NCBI GenBank assembly: GCA_024636635.1
Contig: JAGXGV010000035.1
Coordinates: forward strand, 1 to 57,315
From: Puniceibacterium sp.
GTDB lineage: Bacteria; Pseudomonadota; Alphaproteobacteria; Rhodobacterales; Rhodobacteraceae
Length of the DNA: 57,315 bases
Direction: 5' to 3'
Shown here: in pieces, positions 8,322 through 16,450 of the stretch
Position numbering within the stretch: the first letter of the stretch is position 1
How the letters are laid out: every line of letters starts with the position of its first letter
Position numbers and translations under genes: made by a program
Notes under the pieces: model-generated
Seen by the model: the letters and a program-made list of their open reading frames with translations, nothing else
Database searches by the model: none
Told to the model about the DNA's origin: nothing

Positions 8322-9740
8322 TCATGGCAGCCAGCGCTGCACAAGTCCCACGATACGCTTGACCATAGCACTTTCAAACAACCTTGGGCTGTAATAGGCG
8401 CCGGCCGCGCGTTTGTTCACCTCGCCAATGGTTGGATAGGGGGCAACCATGTTGGCCACATGCTTCATTTTGAACCTGTTTGCCAGCACAAGTGCCCAGA
8501 GGCCGATCAACTCGCCCGCCTGATGCCCGGCAATCGAGGCGCCCACCGGGCGGCCTTTGACCACCATGACCTTGATCAGGCCGGTCGTCCTGCGTTCGGC
8601 CACGGCGCGGTCATTGTGTTCATAGTGAAAGCGGACCACTTCAAGGTTCATGCCGTGTTCCTTTTTGGCCTGCGCCTCGGTCAGGCCAACCTGCGCCAGT
8701 TCCGGATCGGTGTAGGTGACCCGGGGGATATGCGCGGTGCCGGCCTTTGCGGGCAGCCCGAACAGGGCCGAGCGGATGACGATCCCGGCGTGATAGCCCG
8801 CCACATGGGTGAATTGTAGCCCGCCCGCGACATCGCCGATGGCATAAACTCTGCGGTTGGTGGTCCGCAGGCCCGCATCAACCTTTATCCCGGTCTTCGT
8901 GGTTCTGATCCCGGCCTTGTCCAGATCAAGCGAGTCGGTATTGGCCCGCCGCCCGACCGCGACCAGCAGATGGGTGCCGCGATAGACCGTGCCATCGCCG
9001 ATTTCGACCTCGATGGCGCCCGCCTGGCCGCGCACGGCGGCAGCCTTGGCCTGTTCGGCGATCTCGATCCCTTCGGCCTTCAGCCGATTTATCACGATTG
9101 CCGACATCTCTGGGTCGTCCTTGCCCAGCGCTCGATCGCCTTCGATCAGCGTGACGCGGCTGCCCAGATGCCGGTGCGCCTGCGCCATCTCCATCCCGAT
9201 GGGGCCGCCGCCGATGATCAGCAGATGTTCGGGCTGTTCGCGCAGGACCCAAAGCGTCTCGTTGGTGAGGTAAGGCACCCTGTCCAGCCCCGGGATGGGC
9301 GGCACCAGCGGCGACGATCCGGTGGCGATCACCACCCGCCGCGCGGTTATGACATGATCACCCGCCTGCACTTCGGTTTCCGATATGAAGCGGCCCCTTT
9401 CACGGATCACCCGCACGCCCAGCGATTCGAACCGCTCTTGCGAATCGACCGGGGCGATCTGGTCGATCACGCCCTGCACATGGTCCTTGGCCGCGGCATA
9501 ATCCACCTGCGGAGTCGCGTCCGCGATGCCGTAAACGCTGGCGTGGGACATGCCCCAGGCGACCTTGCCGCTGGCGATCAGCGCCTTGCTGGGCACGCAA
9601 CCGTAGTTGAGACAGTCCCCCCCCATCTTGTGCTCTTCGAGCAGCACGACCGTCGCGCCCATCTGTGCAGCACCGGCCGCCACCGACAGCCCGCCAGACC
9701 CGGCACCGATCACCAGAATGTCCGTCCTGATCCGTTCCAT
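8322..9740 (-). CDS. FAD-dependent disulfide oxidoreductase (mercuric/lipoamide reductase-like)
   Basis: 472 residues; the start at 9740 (MERIRTDILVIGAGSGG) gives the family N-terminus, whereas the ORF extends upstream through its neighbour. FAD-binding GAGSGGLS at the N-terminus, redox-active CLNYGC (CX4C) in GGDCLNYGCVPSKAL, NAD(P)-binding GGGPIGMEMAQ, the second FAD motif YAIGDVAGG, and a dimerisation domain after about 340. No N-terminal HMA metal-binding domain and no C-terminal Cys pair, so mercury reduction is unlikely. The VTT-domain membrane protein just upstream (2-nt gap) recurs next to, or fused with, this enzyme class in other bacteria, so a membrane-associated electron or thiol function is likely. 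Confidence 0.87.
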   Translation of the reverse strand: MERIRTDILVIGAGSGGLSVAAGAAQMGATVVLLEEHKMGGDCLNYGCVPSKALIASGKVAWGMSHASVYGIADATPQVDYAAAKDHVQGVIDQIAPVDSQERFESLGVRVIRERGRFISETEVQAGDHVITARRVVIATGSSPLVPPIPGLDRVPYLTNETLWVLREQPEHLLIIGGGPIGMEMAQAHRHLGSRVTLIEGDRALGKDDPEMSAIVINRLKAEGIEIAEQAKAAAVRGQAGAIEVEIGDGTVYRGTHLLVAVGRRANTDSLDLDKAGIRTTKTGIKVDAGLRTTNRRVYAIGDVAGGLQFTHVAGYHAGIVIRSALFGLPAKAGTAHIPRVTYTDPELAQVGLTEAQAKKEHGMNLEVVRFHYEHNDRAVAERRTTGLIKVMVVKGRPVGASIAGHQAGELIGLWALVLANRFKMKHVANMVAPYPTIGEVNKRAAGAYYSPRLFESAMVKRIVGLVQRWLP

Positions 9741-9742
9741 GG

Positions 9743-10477
9743 TCAGAGTCCTTTTCTGCCGCGCACGGCCTTGATGACGATGGGCAGCGCAGCCAGCGCG
9801 CACAAGCCGAGGATGGGCAGCAGGATCTGCGGTTCGAACAGGATGCCAAGGTCCGGCGTCTCGCCGCGTTCGAACACGCCGCCAAGACCGGCACCGACAG
9901 AGGTAAACACCACCGTCCCGGGGATGATGCCAAGGAATGTCGAGACGGCAAAGCGCAACAACGGCACGCCGACCAGCGCCGGCACGAGGTTGGCAACAAA
10001 GAACGGCACGGCCGGCACCAGACGGATCAGGAACAGCATCGACCACTGGTTCTGGTCGATGCCGTCCTTGATGCGCCTGACCATACCTTCGCCCGTCTCC
10101 ATCCGCGCCGCCAGACGGTCGCCCAACCCCCAGCGCGCAGCCAGAAAGATGATGATGGCGCCCAGCGTCGCCCCCGTGACGTTGAACAGCGCGCCGGGAA
10201 AGGTGGCGAACAGGAAACCACCTGTCAGCGTGGCGATGGTCGCCCCGGGCAGGGAAAAGGCGACAATTGCCACATAAACCAGCAGGAACACCGCCACAGT
10301 GGTGACATAGTGTTCGTCACGCAGCTCCAGCAGCGCCTCGCGGTTGTCGCGCAGCGTCTCGAATGTCAGGTGGTCGCGCAACAGGACATAACCCGCCACC
10401 GCAACCAGCGCGATGATAAGCATCGGCAGATAGCGGCCGCGGCCGGATCTGGTTTCGTTCTGGATCATGTCGGTCAT
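9743..10477 (-). CDS. TVP38/TMEM64 (VTT/DedA-like) membrane protein
   Basis: 244 residues from ATG at 10477 (MTDMIQNETRSGRGR), chosen over the ORF start at 10705 because a GAAGG site precedes it and the upstream extension is low-quality. A polar N-terminus is followed by a helix at about 20-38, then the VTT core: FSLPGATIATLTGGFLFATFPGALFNVTGATLGA, with the G-x-x-x-G and Phe/Pro-rich pattern, then FLIRLVPAVPFFVANLVPALVGVP and a last helix before a basic tail. Family members are lipid scramblase-related. It is first in a tightly packed minus-strand operon with the oxidoreductase and sensor kinase. Another Met at 10468 is possible. Confidence 0.88.
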   Translation of the reverse strand: MTDMIQNETRSGRGRYLPMLIIALVAVAGYVLLRDHLTFETLRDNREALLELRDEHYVTTVAVFLLVYVAIVAFSLPGATIATLTGGFLFATFPGALFNVTGATLGAIIIFLAARWGLGDRLAARMETGEGMVRRIKDGIDQNQWSMLFLIRLVPAVPFFVANLVPALVGVPLLRFAVSTFLGIIPGTVVFTSVGAGLGGVFERGETPDLGILFEPQILLPILGLCALAALPIVIKAVRGRKGL

Positions 10478-10690
10478 CTCGTGGGGCCTTCTTTGGCGCT
10501 TGGCGGCGTGTTGCAGGTGGCATGGGTCGTGATCTACAACATGCGCAGAGGCGCGCCCGAACAACAGCCGTTTCACGGGTGCTTGATGCAGGGTGACCCG
10601 CACGCGGCTCAAAGCCCGCAACCGCGCCGGAACTGTAACAATCGGCGCGGCTGCGGGCGCAGTTTGTTGCAACAATCGCACCTTCGGCGT

Positions 10691-10719
10691 TTGACATGCA
10701 GCCACGCCTTGCCTATAGC
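10691..10719 (+). promoter_or_regulatory. Promoter of rpmH-rnpA-yidD
   Basis: TTGACA (10691-10696), 17-nt spacer, TATAGC (10714-10719). This is close to the sigma70 consensus at ideal spacing, about 70 nt before the rpmH start, which leaves a short 5' UTR. It overlaps no coding gene once the VTT start at 10477 is accepted. Confidence 0.85.
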
Positions 10720-10788
10720 CCGGGCTTCGAATGTATCAGGACCCGCGATTCCGATTGCCCGGGCCAGCCCAAAGACGGAGACGGAGCG

Positions 10789-10926
10789 ATGACGAAACGC
10801 ACCTTTCAGCCCTCGAACCTCGTGCGCAAGCACCGCCACGGATTCCGTGCACGCATGGCCACCAAGGCCGGCCGCAAGATCCTGAACGCCCGCCGCGCAC
10901 GCGGCCGGAAGTCCCTGAGCGCGTAA
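10789..10926 (+). CDS. rpmH: 50S ribosomal protein L34
   Basis: 45 residues, [20 protein letters not shown] and then the invariant [20 protein letters not shown] block. One residue longer than the usual 44 because of an extra Thr after Met. RBS ACGGAGCG lies just upstream. It heads the conserved rpmH-rnpA-yidD operon. Confidence 0.98.
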   Translation: MTKRTFQPSNLVRKHRHGFRARMATKAGRKILNARRARGRKSLSA

Positions 10927-10948
10927 GCGCCGGACGCAGGTTCCCGAG

Positions 10949-11362
10949 ATGACGCCGCCGGAGGCCCCCGATAACGCTGCGGGGACAACGCCCCCGGCGG
11001 TTTTTCCATGTCCGCAGCCGGACAGGCCCCGCGTCGAGCGGCTGCGCAAGCGCGCCGATTTTCTGAGCGCCGCGCGTGCGGGCCGTCAGGGTACGGCCAG
11101 CATGATGGTTCAGGCCCGCAACCGCGCCGACGACGACGGGCTGGTCCGCGTCGGCTTTACCTGTTCCAAGAAGGTCGGCAATTCCGTCGCACGCAACCGC
11201 GCCAAGCGGCGCCTGCGCGAAGCCGCGCGGCTGGTGCTGCCCGACACAGCCCGCCCCGGATGGGACTACGTGCTGATCGGCCGGTTCGAGGCAACGGCAA
11301 ACCGCCCCTTTGATGCGCTCCAGCAGGATCTGCGCGACGCGCTGCGCAAGCTGCACAGATGA
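10949..11362 (+). CDS. rnpA: Ribonuclease P protein component
   Basis: 137 residues. An N-terminal extension of about 26 residues is followed by the RnpA fold beginning RVERLRKRADFLSAARAGR. The RNR signature is present in GFTCSKKVGNSVARNRAKRRLREA, and the end DYVLIGRFEA...LQQDLRDAL is typical. It binds the catalytic RNase P RNA and contributes to tRNA 5' processing. 22 nt after rpmH and overlapping yidD by 4 nt. The start could lie further in, since the extension is poorly conserved in the family. Confidence 0.95.
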   Translation: MTPPEAPDNAAGTTPPAVFPCPQPDRPRVERLRKRADFLSAARAGRQGTASMMVQARNRADDDGLVRVGFTCSKKVGNSVARNRAKRRLREAARLVLPDTARPGWDYVLIGRFEATANRPFDALQQDLRDALRKLHR

Positions 11363-11580
11363 GCCCGCTGGCGCATCTTTTCGCCCTGCCCGTGCGCGGC
11401 TACCGCCTGCTTTTTTCGCCTTGGGTCGGTCATTCCTGCCGTTTTCACCCAAGTTGCTCGGCCTATGCGCTTGAGGCTCTGTCGCGTCATGGCGCCCTGC
11501 GTGGCGGATGGCTGACCCTGCGCCGCTTGGGACGCTGCCACCCATGGGGGCCGTCGGGCATCGATAACGTTCCTGACTAG
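11359..11580 (+). CDS. yidD: Membrane protein insertion efficiency factor YidD
   Basis: 73 residues with the family pattern YRLLFSPWVGHSCRFHPSCSAYALEALSRHG (three Cys in the haemolysin-like motif) and the terminal RRLGRCHPWGPSGIDNVPD. It is thought to help substrates insert through YidC at the inner membrane. The ATGA overlap with rnpA indicates coupled translation. In most relatives yidC follows directly; here it lies about 21.6 kb downstream. Confidence 0.96.
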   Translation: MSPLAHLFALPVRGYRLLFSPWVGHSCRFHPSCSAYALEALSRHGALRGGWLTLRRLGRCHPWGPSGIDNVPD

Positions 11581-11686
11581 CGTCTTGCCGTTGCGGCGCA
11601 CACGTGGCGCCGCAACGCGCGACCTTATGATTCTGGCTCGCCTGGACGTGCGGAGCGGAGGTGCGGGTGCCGCCCTGCGGACCAGA

Positions 11687-11818
11687 TTACTCGGTCGCGG
11701 GCGCCACTGTGCCGGTGGTTGGTTCGGTCGCGTCCTCTGTCCCGCCGCTGAAGACGACAAACAGAGCGATCAGTACGACCACCGCAAGACCGGCAATGAT
11801 TAGTGTGTTTCGTGACAT
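11687..11818 (-). CDS. Small single-pass membrane protein
   Basis: 43 residues from ATG at 11818: MSRNTLIIAGLAVVVLIALF, then a polar tail rich in Thr, Glu and Pro. One N-terminal helix (about 5-25) with a short basic N-terminus. A GGAG ribosome binding site sits upstream; the longer ORF at 12124 has no support. No family is recognised. It is convergent with yidD. A tail-in-periplasm topology is likely from the charge pattern. Confidence 0.6.
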   Translation of the reverse strand: MSRNTLIIAGLAVVVLIALFVVFSGGTEDATEPTTGTVAPATE

Positions 11819-11970
11819 GGCATATGCTCCTGCACGCTTTGAATGGATTGTTCTGTCATTATAACAGCAGGTCCGGTCCTGCGCACGTGATTCCAACGTT
11901 CGCCTGCACAGCCGGAAAGGGAATTGCGCCTGAAACACAGGCGGAAAAGCGCCTGCCACGCGCGCAAGTC

Positions 11971-12063
11971 TTACGTTGATGGCCTTTCGCTGGCCCCGCC
12001 GCGCGCCATGGGCAAGCCAGCCGCCCAAGCGGCGATCAGCCAGACGGCCAGAGCAAAGACCAT
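11971..12063 (-). CDS. Possible 30-residue hydrophobic peptide
   Basis: Too short for the ORF track. ATG at 12063 opens MVFALAVWLIAAWAAGLPMA followed by a short polar tail and TAA at 11971. Composition is that of a single membrane helix. No good ribosome binding site is seen, and the frame is closed by a TGA a few codons upstream, so this may be the decayed 3' end of a membrane protein gene instead of a functional small protein. Confidence 0.25.
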   Translation of the reverse strand: MVFALAVWLIAAWAAGLPMARGGASERPST

Positions 12064-12558
12064 CGCCCAGGCGCGCCAAAGTCAGGATCGGGCAAAATCG
12101 GGCAGGATCGGGGGACTGCCACAAAGCCTGCTCATTTGGTTGCCATCACACCGGAAATCATGAGGATCCAACGGCATTGCCAGGCCAAACCAGATAAAAC
12201 CCCTTTAAAACATACAATTAATTAATCCGACTTTAATAGTAAGATTTAGGCTTTGCAAGCTTGTGAAATGTCGCTAGACCGACAAAAGACCGATTCCGGG
12301 GCCATGACCATGGCTCTGCATGCAACGCTGCCGCGCCCCGTCCGGGACCCGGCGAAACGTCGCGCATGCCATACCCAGCACTCCGGCCAGGCCCAGCGCC
12401 CGCTGTCGGCAGCCAGGCAAAATCACGATCAGGACGACGATTCACGCAAGGACGGGAACCTGCCGGACAGGGTAACCCTCCTGCCATGGCCTGTGCGCGA
12501 CGGGCCGCGGCGTTCCAATCGCCTCCGCCCGGAGGCCCTTTCAGGAGGCGCAAGACAG
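12064..12558. other. 495-bp region upstream of the TonB operon
   Basis: Without a convincing gene. Three tandem 10-bp units (GGATCGGGCA, AAATCGGGCA, GGATCGGGGG) lie at 12085-12114. An AT-rich block (12195-12255, TTAATTAATCC...TTTAATAG) is conspicuous in this GC-rich DNA and is the best place for the exb operon promoter or a regulator site. I see no Fur box of convincing quality. Confidence 0.4.
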
Positions 12559-13008
12559 ATGAAAATTGCCCGATCCCTTTGTGCCACTCTTGGTCTGGTC
12601 CTTGCTGCGACCGCCACGCAAAGCCCCGCGCAGGAGGCGGCCCGGGACGAGGTTCTGGGCCCGCGCCTGCGGGTGGAACTGAACGCCGCCGAACCGCAGG
12701 ACGAAAGCTGCAAGCTGTCTTTCGTCGTGCTGAACGGCCATCCGGCCGCCATCCAGCGTGCCGTCTTTGAAACTGTGGTTTTTGACGGCGCCGGGCAGGT
12801 CGACCGGCTGACCCTGTTCGATTTCGGCACCCTGCCAGCCGCACGCCCCCGCGTGCGCCAGTTTGTCCTGCCGGGGACATCCTGCGACGACATCGGTCAG
12901 ATCCTGTTCAACGACGCTGAAACCTGCGAATCGGCGGATCTGGACGCGTCGGCCTGCACGACAGGCCTGCTGCTGCACAGCCGGACCGGAATCGAGGTGA
13001 CGGGATGA
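12559..13008 (+). CDS. Exported protein of the TonB-ExbB-ExbD operon
   Basis: 149 residues; ATG at 12559 follows an AGGAGG site at 12543-12548, and the longer ORF (12253) is rejected. Signal peptide MKIARSLCATLGLVLAATATQSPAQE. The mature part has four Cys in two pairs (about residues 53 and 114, then 125 and 135), which suggests two disulfides and a small beta-rich periplasmic domain (LSFVVLNGHPAAIQRAVFET). I recognise no named family. It overlaps exbB by 4 nt (ATGA), so it is made together with the TonB energising proteins and is probably an accessory part of that system. Confidence 0.75.
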   Translation: MKIARSLCATLGLVLAATATQSPAQEAARDEVLGPRLRVELNAAEPQDESCKLSFVVLNGHPAAIQRAVFETVVFDGAGQVDRLTLFDFGTLPAARPRVRQFVLPGTSCDDIGQILFNDAETCESADLDASACTTGLLLHSRTGIEVTG

Positions 13009-13658
13009 ACGATCTTCTGTCCGGCATCCTGCGCATCGCCGAAATCGGCGGACCCGTTGTCATGATCCTGATCGCGGCGTCGTTGATGACGCTGACCATC
13101 GTGCTTTACAAGATCTGGCAGTTCTCTGCGGCCGGTGTGGGTCGCCACGCCGCCCTGTCCGAGGCTGTCGCCGCCTGGGACGCCGGGGACCGCAGCGGCG
13201 CGCGCGCGGCCCTTGCACGGTCGCGCAGCTACCTTGCACCCGTGATCGACATGGCCCTTTCCGCCGGTCGTGACGCGGAAAACCGGCTCGAGGCCGAAGC
13301 CGAGATGCGTTTCGCCCGGCTGGAGCGGGGGTTGCGCTTTCTCGATTCCGTCGCCCAGCTTGCGCCGCTGCTTGGCCTGTTCGGCACTGTGCTTGGCATG
13401 ATCGAGGCGTTCCAGTCGCTTCAGGACGCCGGATCGCAGGTCGATCCGTCGATCCTGGCCGGCGGCATCTGGGTGGCGCTGCTGACCACCGCGGTCGGCC
13501 TTGTCGTCGCCATGCCGACCTCTGCCGTTCTCAGCTGGCTCGAAGGTCGCATGGACGGCGAACGGGTGATCGCCGGGCGCGCGATCCAGACCATCCTCAC
13601 CCCCCTTGGCGGCGCCGGGGCCAGCCCTGCGGAAGGCAGAAACCTTGTCCCTGCATAA
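13005..13658 (+). CDS. exbB: MotA/TolQ/ExbB proton channel family protein
   Basis: 217 residues. Helix 1 at about 15-36 (VVMILIAASLMTLTIVLYKIW), a cytoplasmic stretch, and the paired helices with the family core SVAQLAPLLGLFGTVLGMIEAFQSL and WVALLTTAVGLVVAMPTSAVLSWL. Together with ExbD it forms the proton-driven motor that energises TonB. Its place before two exbD genes and tonB supports ExbB over TolQ. Confidence 0.9.
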   Translation: MNDLLSGILRIAEIGGPVVMILIAASLMTLTIVLYKIWQFSAAGVGRHAALSEAVAAWDAGDRSGARAALARSRSYLAPVIDMALSAGRDAENRLEAEAEMRFARLERGLRFLDSVAQLAPLLGLFGTVLGMIEAFQSLQDAGSQVDPSILAGGIWVALLTTAVGLVVAMPTSAVLSWLEGRMDGERVIAGRAIQTILTPLGGAGASPAEGRNLVPA

Positions 13659-14058
13659 GGCACGCCGGGCGCGGCGCCTGTCGATGACGTCACTGATCGA
13701 CGTCATCTTCCTGCTGTTGCTGTTCTTCATGCTGAGTTCGACCTTTTCCAAATTTGCCGAGATCGAACTGAGCGCGGCCGGACAGTCGCAGGGCCAGTCC
13801 GCGGACCATCCGCCCCTGTTCCTGCGGCTTCAGCCCGAAACGCTCAGCCTGAACGGACAGGCGCTTGATTTCGACGGCCTTGTTCCCGCACTTGCGGCAG
13901 AAACCTTGCCCGATTCACGCCGGGCCGTGCTTGTGGCGATGGGGGATGATGTGTCCTCGCAGCGCCTGACCGACCTTCTGGTCCTGCTGCGCGGTGTCGC
14001 GGGAATCGCGCCAACCGTACTGGGCGGTTCGCCAACCGTACTGGGGAGTGCGGAATGA
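13645..14058 (+). CDS. exbD: ExbD/TolR family protein (first copy)
   Basis: 137 residues if the TTG at 13645 is the start: it has a GGAAGG site 6-9 nt upstream and removes a proline/alanine extension of the longer ORF. A basic N-terminus is followed by the membrane helix MTSLIDVIFLLLLFFMLSSTF, whose Asp is the conserved proton-carrying residue. A periplasmic domain ends in a 7-codon in-frame repeat (APTVLGG SPTVLGS). It overlaps exbB and the next gene, so the operon is tightly coupled. Confidence 0.85.
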   Translation: MSLHKARRARRLSMTSLIDVIFLLLLFFMLSSTFSKFAEIELSAAGQSQGQSADHPPLFLRLQPETLSLNGQALDFDGLVPALAAETLPDSRRAVLVAMGDDVSSQRLTDLLVLLRGVAGIAPTVLGGSPTVLGSAE

Positions 14059-14453
14059 ACCGCCTGAAACGGAAAACCACGCGTGAGCCTACGATCGCGC
14101 TGATCAACATCGTCTTTCTGATGCTGGTGTTCTTCATGGTGGCCGGGGCGCTGGCGCCGCCGCTCGACAAGGATCTGACCTTGCTGGACACCCGCGACCT
14201 TGCTCCGACCGCGCCGCCGGACGCGCTGGTGGCGCATCCCGATGGTCGCCTGACCTACCGGGGCGCACCTGTCGCCAGTGCCGCGGCCTACCTTGCTTCG
14301 GGGCAGGCGGCCGACGGCGGTGACACGGGGCAGACGGTGCGGATCGTGCCTGACCGCAACCTGCCCGCCGGTCAGCTTGTGGCGCTGGCCCGCGATCTGC
14401 GGATCGCCGGGGCGCAGCGGGTACTGATCGTGACCGAGCAGGGGCTGCCATGA
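14055..14453 (+). CDS. exbD: ExbD/TolR family protein (second copy)
   Basis: 132 residues. The helix is EPTIALINIVFLMLVFFMVAGAL. In this copy the conserved Asp position of ExbD helices is occupied by Asn (LINIVF in place of LIDVIF), so it may not carry protons and could be a structural partner in a mixed ExbD dimer. The periplasmic part has the typical LDLT...LTYRGAPV...VRIVPDRNLPAGQLVALARDLRIAG pattern. Starts with a 4-nt overlap with the first exbD. Confidence 0.85.
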   Translation: MNRLKRKTTREPTIALINIVFLMLVFFMVAGALAPPLDKDLTLLDTRDLAPTAPPDALVAHPDGRLTYRGAPVASAAAYLASGQAADGGDTGQTVRIVPDRNLPAGQLVALARDLRIAGAQRVLIVTEQGLP

Positions 14454-15493
14454 TCGCTTCTTCGACGCGCGCAAAATTTGTGGCCCTGGGCGTTGCCGCG
14501 CTGGCCCATGCGGCCTTTGCCCTGGCCGTTCCCGGCGACCCCGAGGTTCTGACCGAAGGCGGGCAAGCGGCGCAGGAGGCACAGATCGGCACAAGCTTTA
14601 CCGATATGTCGGCCGGTACCCAGACCGCCGAAGCCGCCACCGAAACGGTCGGGCCGGTTGCGCCCGACCCTGCCGAACCTGTGCAGCGCATGGCAGCAGC
14701 GCCCGTGCCCGCAGAGCAAGCACAGACCGCGCCCCGCCCTGACCGGCCCGCCGTCCAGATTCCGGAAGTTCCCGATGCGTCGGTGCCGCTGCCGCCCACC
14801 CCGCTGGCCAGCGACGCGCCGCAACAGCCCGAGGTTCTGGCCCCGCAGGCGGCCACTCCCGACAGGGCCGAACCCGTGGAAGAACCAATGGTCAAGCCGG
14901 TGGACGAACCCACCAAGGCGGAAACAGCGGAACCGTCCGAAACGGCGGAAACAATCGCAGCCACCGAACCGGAAAACACCAGCGTCGGGACATCCCTGCG
15001 GCCCAGGATGCGCGACCCCAGTGCCGCGAGGCAGGCTGAGGCTGAGCAGGCGCAGGCTGAGCGGGCAGAGGCCGTACAGGCAAGCGAACCGGCGCCAAAA
15101 CCCGCGCCAGAGCCGAAGGCACGTGAGGGCGGCGCCCGTCAGGACGCGACACGCGGTGCCGCCACAGGTCAGCAGACCGCGACCGGCACGCGGCAAGGTG
15201 ACGGCGCCAGCAGGGCCGCGACACCCGGCAACGCCGCCGCCAGCAACTATCCCGGGCTGGTCAACCGCCATCTGTCGCGGGTACGCAAGCCGTCGATGAA
15301 CCGCCGCGGCGCAGCGCTGGTGTCGTTTTCGATCACCGACTCCGGGGGGCTTGGATCATTGTCGGTGCGGCGCTCCTCTGGCGCGCGCGCCATGGACGAC
15401 GCCGCGCTCAGCGTCATCCAGCGCGCCGCGCCCTTTCCGCGCCCCCCCACAGGCGCGCAACGCAGCTTTTCCATCCAGATCGAATTCCGATGA
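14450..15493 (+). CDS. tonB: TonB family energy transducer
   Basis: 347 residues. A short N-terminal helix (about 8-27, KFVALGVAALAHAAFALAV with the SHLS-like His), a long Pro/Ala/Glu-rich periplasmic spacer, and a C-terminal TonB domain from about 262 (NYPGLVNRHLSRVRKPSMNRRGAALVSFSITDSGGL ... DDAALSVIQRAAPFPRPPTG). It links ExbBD to outer-membrane receptors for siderophores, B12 and the like. Last gene of the operon, 4-nt overlap with exbD. No TonB-dependent receptor is in the window, so the substrate is unknown; the B12-dependent mutase operon 10 kb away would gain from vitamin uptake, but that link is speculative. Confidence 0.9.
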   Translation: MIASSTRAKFVALGVAALAHAAFALAVPGDPEVLTEGGQAAQEAQIGTSFTDMSAGTQTAEAATETVGPVAPDPAEPVQRMAAAPVPAEQAQTAPRPDRPAVQIPEVPDASVPLPPTPLASDAPQQPEVLAPQAATPDRAEPVEEPMVKPVDEPTKAETAEPSETAETIAATEPENTSVGTSLRPRMRDPSAARQAEAEQAQAERAEAVQASEPAPKPAPEPKAREGGARQDATRGAATGQQTATGTRQGDGASRAATPGNAAASNYPGLVNRHLSRVRKPSMNRRGAALVSFSITDSGGLGSLSVRRSSGARAMDDAALSVIQRAAPFPRPPTGAQRSFSIQIEFR

Positions 15494-16450
15494 TTTTCTG
15501 CGGCACGTCACGGCGCCACTTCACCCTTGAGATCCGCCGACGCGCGGGGCAAAGCGACGGACGCAATCCCCACTGGCGGAGCCGACCCTTCGTCAGCGCA
15601 AAAGCAGGCGGTCCGCCGTTCATCGGCTGAACCGGCGTCAGCGACCACCCCGCTCCGGTCACGGTGCCAGCTCACGGCTTCGGACACGGTGCCGGCTCAC
15701 GGCCCCGGGGTGACGCCAACAGCCTGCCAATCCTGCGTCAGGAACGGGCAGCGGTCTTCGGAGTCGCCACAAAAACAGGCTTTGATCAGATCTAACGCGG
15801 TCCGTTTCGGCAGGCATTCGCCGCATCGGTTACCGCGGCCGGTCGCCGCTTGCACAGGACAGCGGCCTGCACGAATTTCCCGGCAGTGCTGACAGGTGCT
15901 TTTCCAGCGCGGCGCACAGCCCGGGACAGGAGATTGAGGAACATGACCCCGAATTCTGCGACGATGGCCGCTGCTGCCGCCCCGCAGCCGCAGGCAAGGG
16001 CCGTGGCCATGCGGCATGGTCCAGTCCGGGGTTTTGCGGATTTTCACCGCAAGACGGTGATCGGCCTCTGCGCGCCCGCGCCGGGCCGGGGCGGCACGTC
16101 GAGCAGCCAGGTGCCGGGGGTCGCTGCGGCAATTGGCGTCATCGCAGGACCGGTCGGCGCTGGCCCGTTCATGGAAACCACGACGTGCAGTAATGTCGCG
16201 GGAACAACTACGTGGCGTCTTGCGTTCAGACTCGGTCGATCCGGCCTTGGCCCCGCCAGACTTAAGGCATATCTGCGGCGCGACGGTCGCGCGCTGACCG
16301 AAATCTGGCCCGCTGACGTTTGGGTCAAAAGGACAACAAGATCTTGATACGACCTGAACGCCTGCCCTCTTGCCGCGACGGCGCGGCGCACGCCGCACAT
16401 GGCCGGGGTCTGGCGCGCCTGCGCGCGAACCGTTCCTCGAGGACACCCGC
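15494..16450. other. 957-bp gap between tonB and opgG
   Basis: ORFs exist on both strands (15697-16599 -, 15850-16347 +) but none has recognisable motifs, a good ribosome binding site or a neighbour-like layout. A near-perfect direct repeat of about 17 bp (ACGGTGCC(A/G)GCTCACGG, 15661-15677 and 15686-15702) is present. It probably contains the opgG promoter and leader; it may also be remnant DNA. Confidence 0.4.

Noticed and set aside
8322-9740. Mercuric reductase function for the FAD oxidoreductase
   Set aside because: It lacks the N-terminal metal-binding domain and the C-terminal Cys pair used for mercury binding, and no mer genes are nearby.
15850-16347. 165-residue plus-strand ORF before opgG
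   Set aside because: No recognisable motif or ribosome binding site, and its composition resembles random frames in GC-rich DNA.
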